Source: Candidatus Harrisonbacteria bacterium
GTDB lineage: Bacteria; Patescibacteriota; Minisyncoccia; UBA6257; 1-14-0-10-44-23
Reading direction: 5' to 3'
NCBI GenBank assembly: GCA_023244975.1
Contig: JAHFLG010000024.1
Location: 1-16,244 of the forward strand
DNA: 16,244 nucleotides
The translations under genes were made by a program, and so were the position numbers. The notes beneath the pieces are model-generated. The model had not been told where the DNA came from. It saw only the letters and a program-made list of their open reading frames with translations, and did no database searches. This document shows positions 14,079 through 16,244 of the stretch, piece by piece. Each line of letters opens with the position of its first letter. Position 1 is the first letter of the stretch.

Positions 14079-15124
14079 AACATTTTATTGTCGTTGACGC
14101 GGATATACCTCAACTTTTAAATAATGCCCTATTCAATCCTGCTGAAGCAGCCAAAGTTAGCCACACCATTTTACCGCTCTGCTATCTGGCGAGTCAGGCA
14201 AAGCTGAGTGGGCTAGAATTTGTAACTCCGGATGTCTACGAGCAGCGAAAAGTCGAGCCGCACAAAGCTGTGCTGATGTCGCATATGATCACGGGAAATA
14301 CTCAGCGTCTTATCGCCGAAGGAGTGAAGCCGGCGATTTTATTCTCCCAGGAGTCTCCGCTGATTGCTTTACGTTTTTTTGTAAATTTAAAAAAGTACGC
14401 CAAGAAATTTGACCATGTCATTGTATTCGAAGGCTTCAGGCGATTAGTTCAAAAAACTAAGGCTCAGTTTCATCCGATGTACTTTCCGGAGCCGTATCCG
14501 GCAAAAGCAATAACCCCACAGCTATGGTCAGAAAAAAAATTGGTTACAATGATTAGTGGGAACAAGCGATCGCCGCTGACATTTAAAAAAATACTAGGAA
14601 TGATTCTCAGCGGTCGCTTTTACCGTGAGCTCTACCGTGAACGCTTGCAGGTTGTCGAGTATTGGAGCGACAAAGGTTTCGATCTCTATGGTATGGGTTG
14701 GAATAAGCCAATGCCAGGGGAGACGTCTCAGCTGCGATCTGCGATCAGTGCTTGTTACCAAGGCCCGGTGGACGACAAGATAGCAATACTCCGCGGATAC
14801 AAATTTACATTTACGTTTGAAAATACCATCGCTCCCGGCTATCTTACCGAGAAGATTTTTGATGCCATGGTTGCGGGTTCAGTCCCCATATATCTCGGTG
14901 CCCCAGACATCGAACGCTTTATCCCTACTGATTGTTTTGTTGACATGCGGAACTACAAAACTATGGATGAGCTCGAACAGTCTCTGGCGGGAGTGAGCGA
15001 AGAGACGTACAATAAGTACATCGCTGCGATTAACCGATTTTTGACCTCTGACGGCTATCGTAAGTTCAGTCAGGAGGCATTCAGCCAAATGGTGCTTAGC
15101 ATTCTTAAACCTTATTTCGCTTAA
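14075..15124 (+). CDS. Glycosyltransferase family 10, alpha-fucosyltransferase-like
   Basis: 349 residues. The C-terminal half has the GT10 donor-binding signature: 'YKFTFTFENTIAPGYLTEKI' (E249, N250, E259 and K260 conserved), 'VAGSVPIYLGAPDIERFIP' and 'DCFVDMRNYKTMDEL', preceded by 'GFDLYGMGW' and 'GPVDDKIAILRGYK', all seen in bacterial alpha-1,3/1,4-fucosyltransferases. The enzyme uses GDP-L-fucose, and gmd and fcl lie in the same locus, which supports a fucosyl donor. It has no membrane segment and would act at the cytoplasmic face on a lipid-linked acceptor. Acceptor and linkage position are unknown. The N-terminal ~150 residues are poorly conserved, as is normal for GT10. An A8 tract at 14532-14539 does not break the frame. 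It starts within the methyltransferase stop (ATGA). Confidence 0.87.
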   Translation: MKHFIVVDADIPQLLNNALFNPAEAAKVSHTILPLCYLASQAKLSGLEFVTPDVYEQRKVEPHKAVLMSHMITGNTQRLIAEGVKPAILFSQESPLIALRFFVNLKKYAKKFDHVIVFEGFRRLVQKTKAQFHPMYFPEPYPAKAITPQLWSEKKLVTMISGNKRSPLTFKKILGMILSGRFYRELYRERLQVVEYWSDKGFDLYGMGWNKPMPGETSQLRSAISACYQGPVDDKIAILRGYKFTFTFENTIAPGYLTEKIFDAMVAGSVPIYLGAPDIERFIPTDCFVDMRNYKTMDELEQSLAGVSEETYNKYIAAINRFLTSDGYRKFSQEAFSQMVLSILKPYFA

Positions 15125-15126
15125 TT

Positions 15127-16065
15127 ATGAACAACCAGCCGATCGTCTCAATCGCTATTCCGACCTACAATCGAATCCCGTTTTTACGCGAATCCCTCGC
15201 TAGTATCAAAACTCAAACATTCAAGGATTATCATGTGTATTTGTTTGATGACGGAAGCACCGAACCGGTAGAAGAAGAGGCTCGGAAAATAATTCCGGAT
15301 ATTATATTTATTCGCAGCGAAAAAAACGAGGGCGCACATGTAAGTATCGACCGCGCTCTCCACTATAAGTACACGTCGCCATTTTTTGTGGTCTTTCATG
15401 ATGATGATACGATGCATCCACGGATGATTGAAGAGCAGGTTAAATTACTTAACCGATTTTCGGACGCTGCCTTTGTTGGAACAAATCTCACCTTTGCCGA
15501 TGATGAAAATAGAATGTTTGAGTTCGACCCTACCGCAGATGAATCAATTGAATACGAACAGTATCCCTCCAATATAGAATTAACCCGGGCATTTTTGAGA
15601 AGTATTCATCTTGGTTTCAGTTCCGTTATGTACCGGACTGAATATATGACTGATGATGTGCAATTGCAACTTAAACACTTTGGACCAAATGAGGATCGTC
15701 CATTTTTGGTCGCCCTCGCCTCAAGTCATCCGAGCATATTCATAAAAAATAAATTGCTTAACTATCGGATGCATCCGGCTCAAGATTCAAAAACAAACCG
15801 CCTCGTCGGGTCATTAGATATTGCTCCAACGCTTATGTCTTTTTATCGAGCCCAGTTGCCGGTACCGCTTTCACATGCTGACCGAGCCCTCTTCCTCAAA
15901 CAATCAACCAATGCGCTACTGGATTCATTCTGTAGGCATGCTAGTAAGAGAGAGTCGCTAAGTGCATACATTAAAGCGGCTACTGTGAAGGGACTTTTTA
16001 GCTGGACCTCCATTAACCATGCCGGACTACGCGCTCTCTGGCGGCGACTATGGCAGAAAAAGTAA
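15127..16065 (+). CDS. Glycosyltransferase family 2, second copy
   Basis: 312 residues with an orthodox GT2/GT-A N-terminal half: 'VSIAIPTYNRIPFLRESLAS', D41-D42-G in 'LFDDGSTEP', 'NEGAHVSIDRAL', and the metal-binding 'HDDDTMHP' (D92-D94), followed by the acceptor region with 'GPNEDRPFLVALAS', which fits the ED motif carrying the catalytic base. It shares only the GT2 core motifs with the copy at 4442, so the two probably make different linkages. Donor sugar is unknown; with GT10 and the first GT2 it would help build a repeat unit of at least three linkages. It starts 2 nt after the GT10 stop, has no Shine-Dalgarno sequence, and overlaps the next gene by 16 nt. Confidence 0.88.
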   Translation: MNNQPIVSIAIPTYNRIPFLRESLASIKTQTFKDYHVYLFDDGSTEPVEEEARKIIPDIIFIRSEKNEGAHVSIDRALHYKYTSPFFVVFHDDDTMHPRMIEEQVKLLNRFSDAAFVGTNLTFADDENRMFEFDPTADESIEYEQYPSNIELTRAFLRSIHLGFSSVMYRTEYMTDDVQLQLKHFGPNEDRPFLVALASSHPSIFIKNKLLNYRMHPAQDSKTNRLVGSLDIAPTLMSFYRAQLPVPLSHADRALFLKQSTNALLDSFCRHASKRESLSAYIKAATVKGLFSWTSINHAGLRALWRRLWQKK

Positions 16066-16244
16066 TTGAACCAATAACTATTTTGACCGAGCCGCCGCTC
16101 ACCGCGGACAGGATTTTTAATCATATACTCCAAACCATTGCTGCAGGATGTCGGAATGTGCTTTCAAAAGTCAGTAAGTCGCTCGGTATGGTCGTTTCTC
16201 TCGACGAGACCGAACTCCTTCATAGCTTAAAAAATGGTTGTCTC
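16050..16244 (+). CDS. Unrecognised protein, N-terminal fragment running off the window
   Basis: From the ATG at 16050 the frame stays open for 65 codons to the window's last base. The start overlaps the preceding glycosyltransferase gene by 16 nt, the same coupling style (and the same length) as the GT2/rmlB junction, which is the main reason to call it real. The visible protein begins MAEKVIEPITILTEPPL and continues with an amphipathic helical stretch (~19-45). I recognise no domain, signal peptide or membrane segment in this part, so no function is offered. Confidence 0.55.
   Translation, partial: MAEKVIEPITILTEPPLTADRIFNHILQTIAAGCRNVLSKVSKSLGMVVSLDETELLHSLKNGCL

Noticed and set aside
14532..14539. 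A8 tract in the GT10 gene as a phase-variation switch, as known for H. pylori fucosyltransferases
   Set aside because: The tract is short, the frame is intact, and A-runs are common in this window (Lys AAA codons).

Overview
This 16.2-kb bacterial window is the interior of a surface-polysaccharide (O-antigen, capsule or S-layer glycan type) biosynthesis locus. It holds 18 coding regions, all on the + strand; the first and last are cut by the window edges. TGA and TAA are used as ordinary stops, so the standard code applies. Start codons almost never have a Shine-Dalgarno sequence, most genes overlap or abut, and two sigma70-like promoters sit so close to their ATGs that the mRNAs look leaderless. 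I cannot name the taxon. A candidate-phylum bacterium (for example Patescibacteria) read from a metagenome is plausible but unproven.

Layout. (1) Bases 3-272: tail of a TPR protein. (2) 304-2329: gmd and fcl, which turn GDP-mannose into GDP-L-fucose, with their own promoter. (3) 2330-2632: a roughly 66% GC non-coding island that folds into two long Y-shaped hairpin domains. Their 8-nt apical loops are perfectly complementary, so a kissing-loop structured RNA is likely. A promoter follows. (4) 2633-2878: a small excisionase/MerR-like HTH protein. (5) 2896-5398: a Wzx-type flippase and a GT2 glycosyltransferase. (6) 5383-7098: dTDP-glucose 4,6-dehydratase and a short glucose-1-phosphate thymidylyltransferase, with no rmlC or rmlD. 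(7) 7101-14078: a tightly coupled sugar-modification block: a sugar 3-dehydrase-like PLP enzyme with His in place of the PLP lysine, a cupin, an acetolactate-synthase-like ThDP enzyme, a DJ-1/PfpI protein, an SDR, a HAD phosphatase and a zinc-ribbon methyltransferase. (8) 14075-16065: a GT10 fucosyltransferase and a GT2 glycosyltransferase, then the start of an unknown gene.

How it fits together. Gmd and Fcl supply GDP-fucose and the GT10 enzyme can transfer it. RmlA and RmlB supply dTDP-4-keto-6-deoxyglucose. Since RmlC/RmlD are missing and a 3-dehydrase plus a YerE-like ThDP enzyme follow, the best inference is that this intermediate is 3-deoxygenated, given a two-carbon branch from pyruvate, reduced by the SDR and perhaps methylated: a yersiniose-like branched deoxysugar, but dTDP-linked. 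Wzx would export the finished lipid-linked unit. No Wzy polymerase or initiating sugar-phosphate transferase lies in the window, so the locus continues beyond it.

The two most unusual items are the two-domain structured element at 2337-2584 and the putative branched-sugar pathway with its Fe-S-less, His-type dehydrase.
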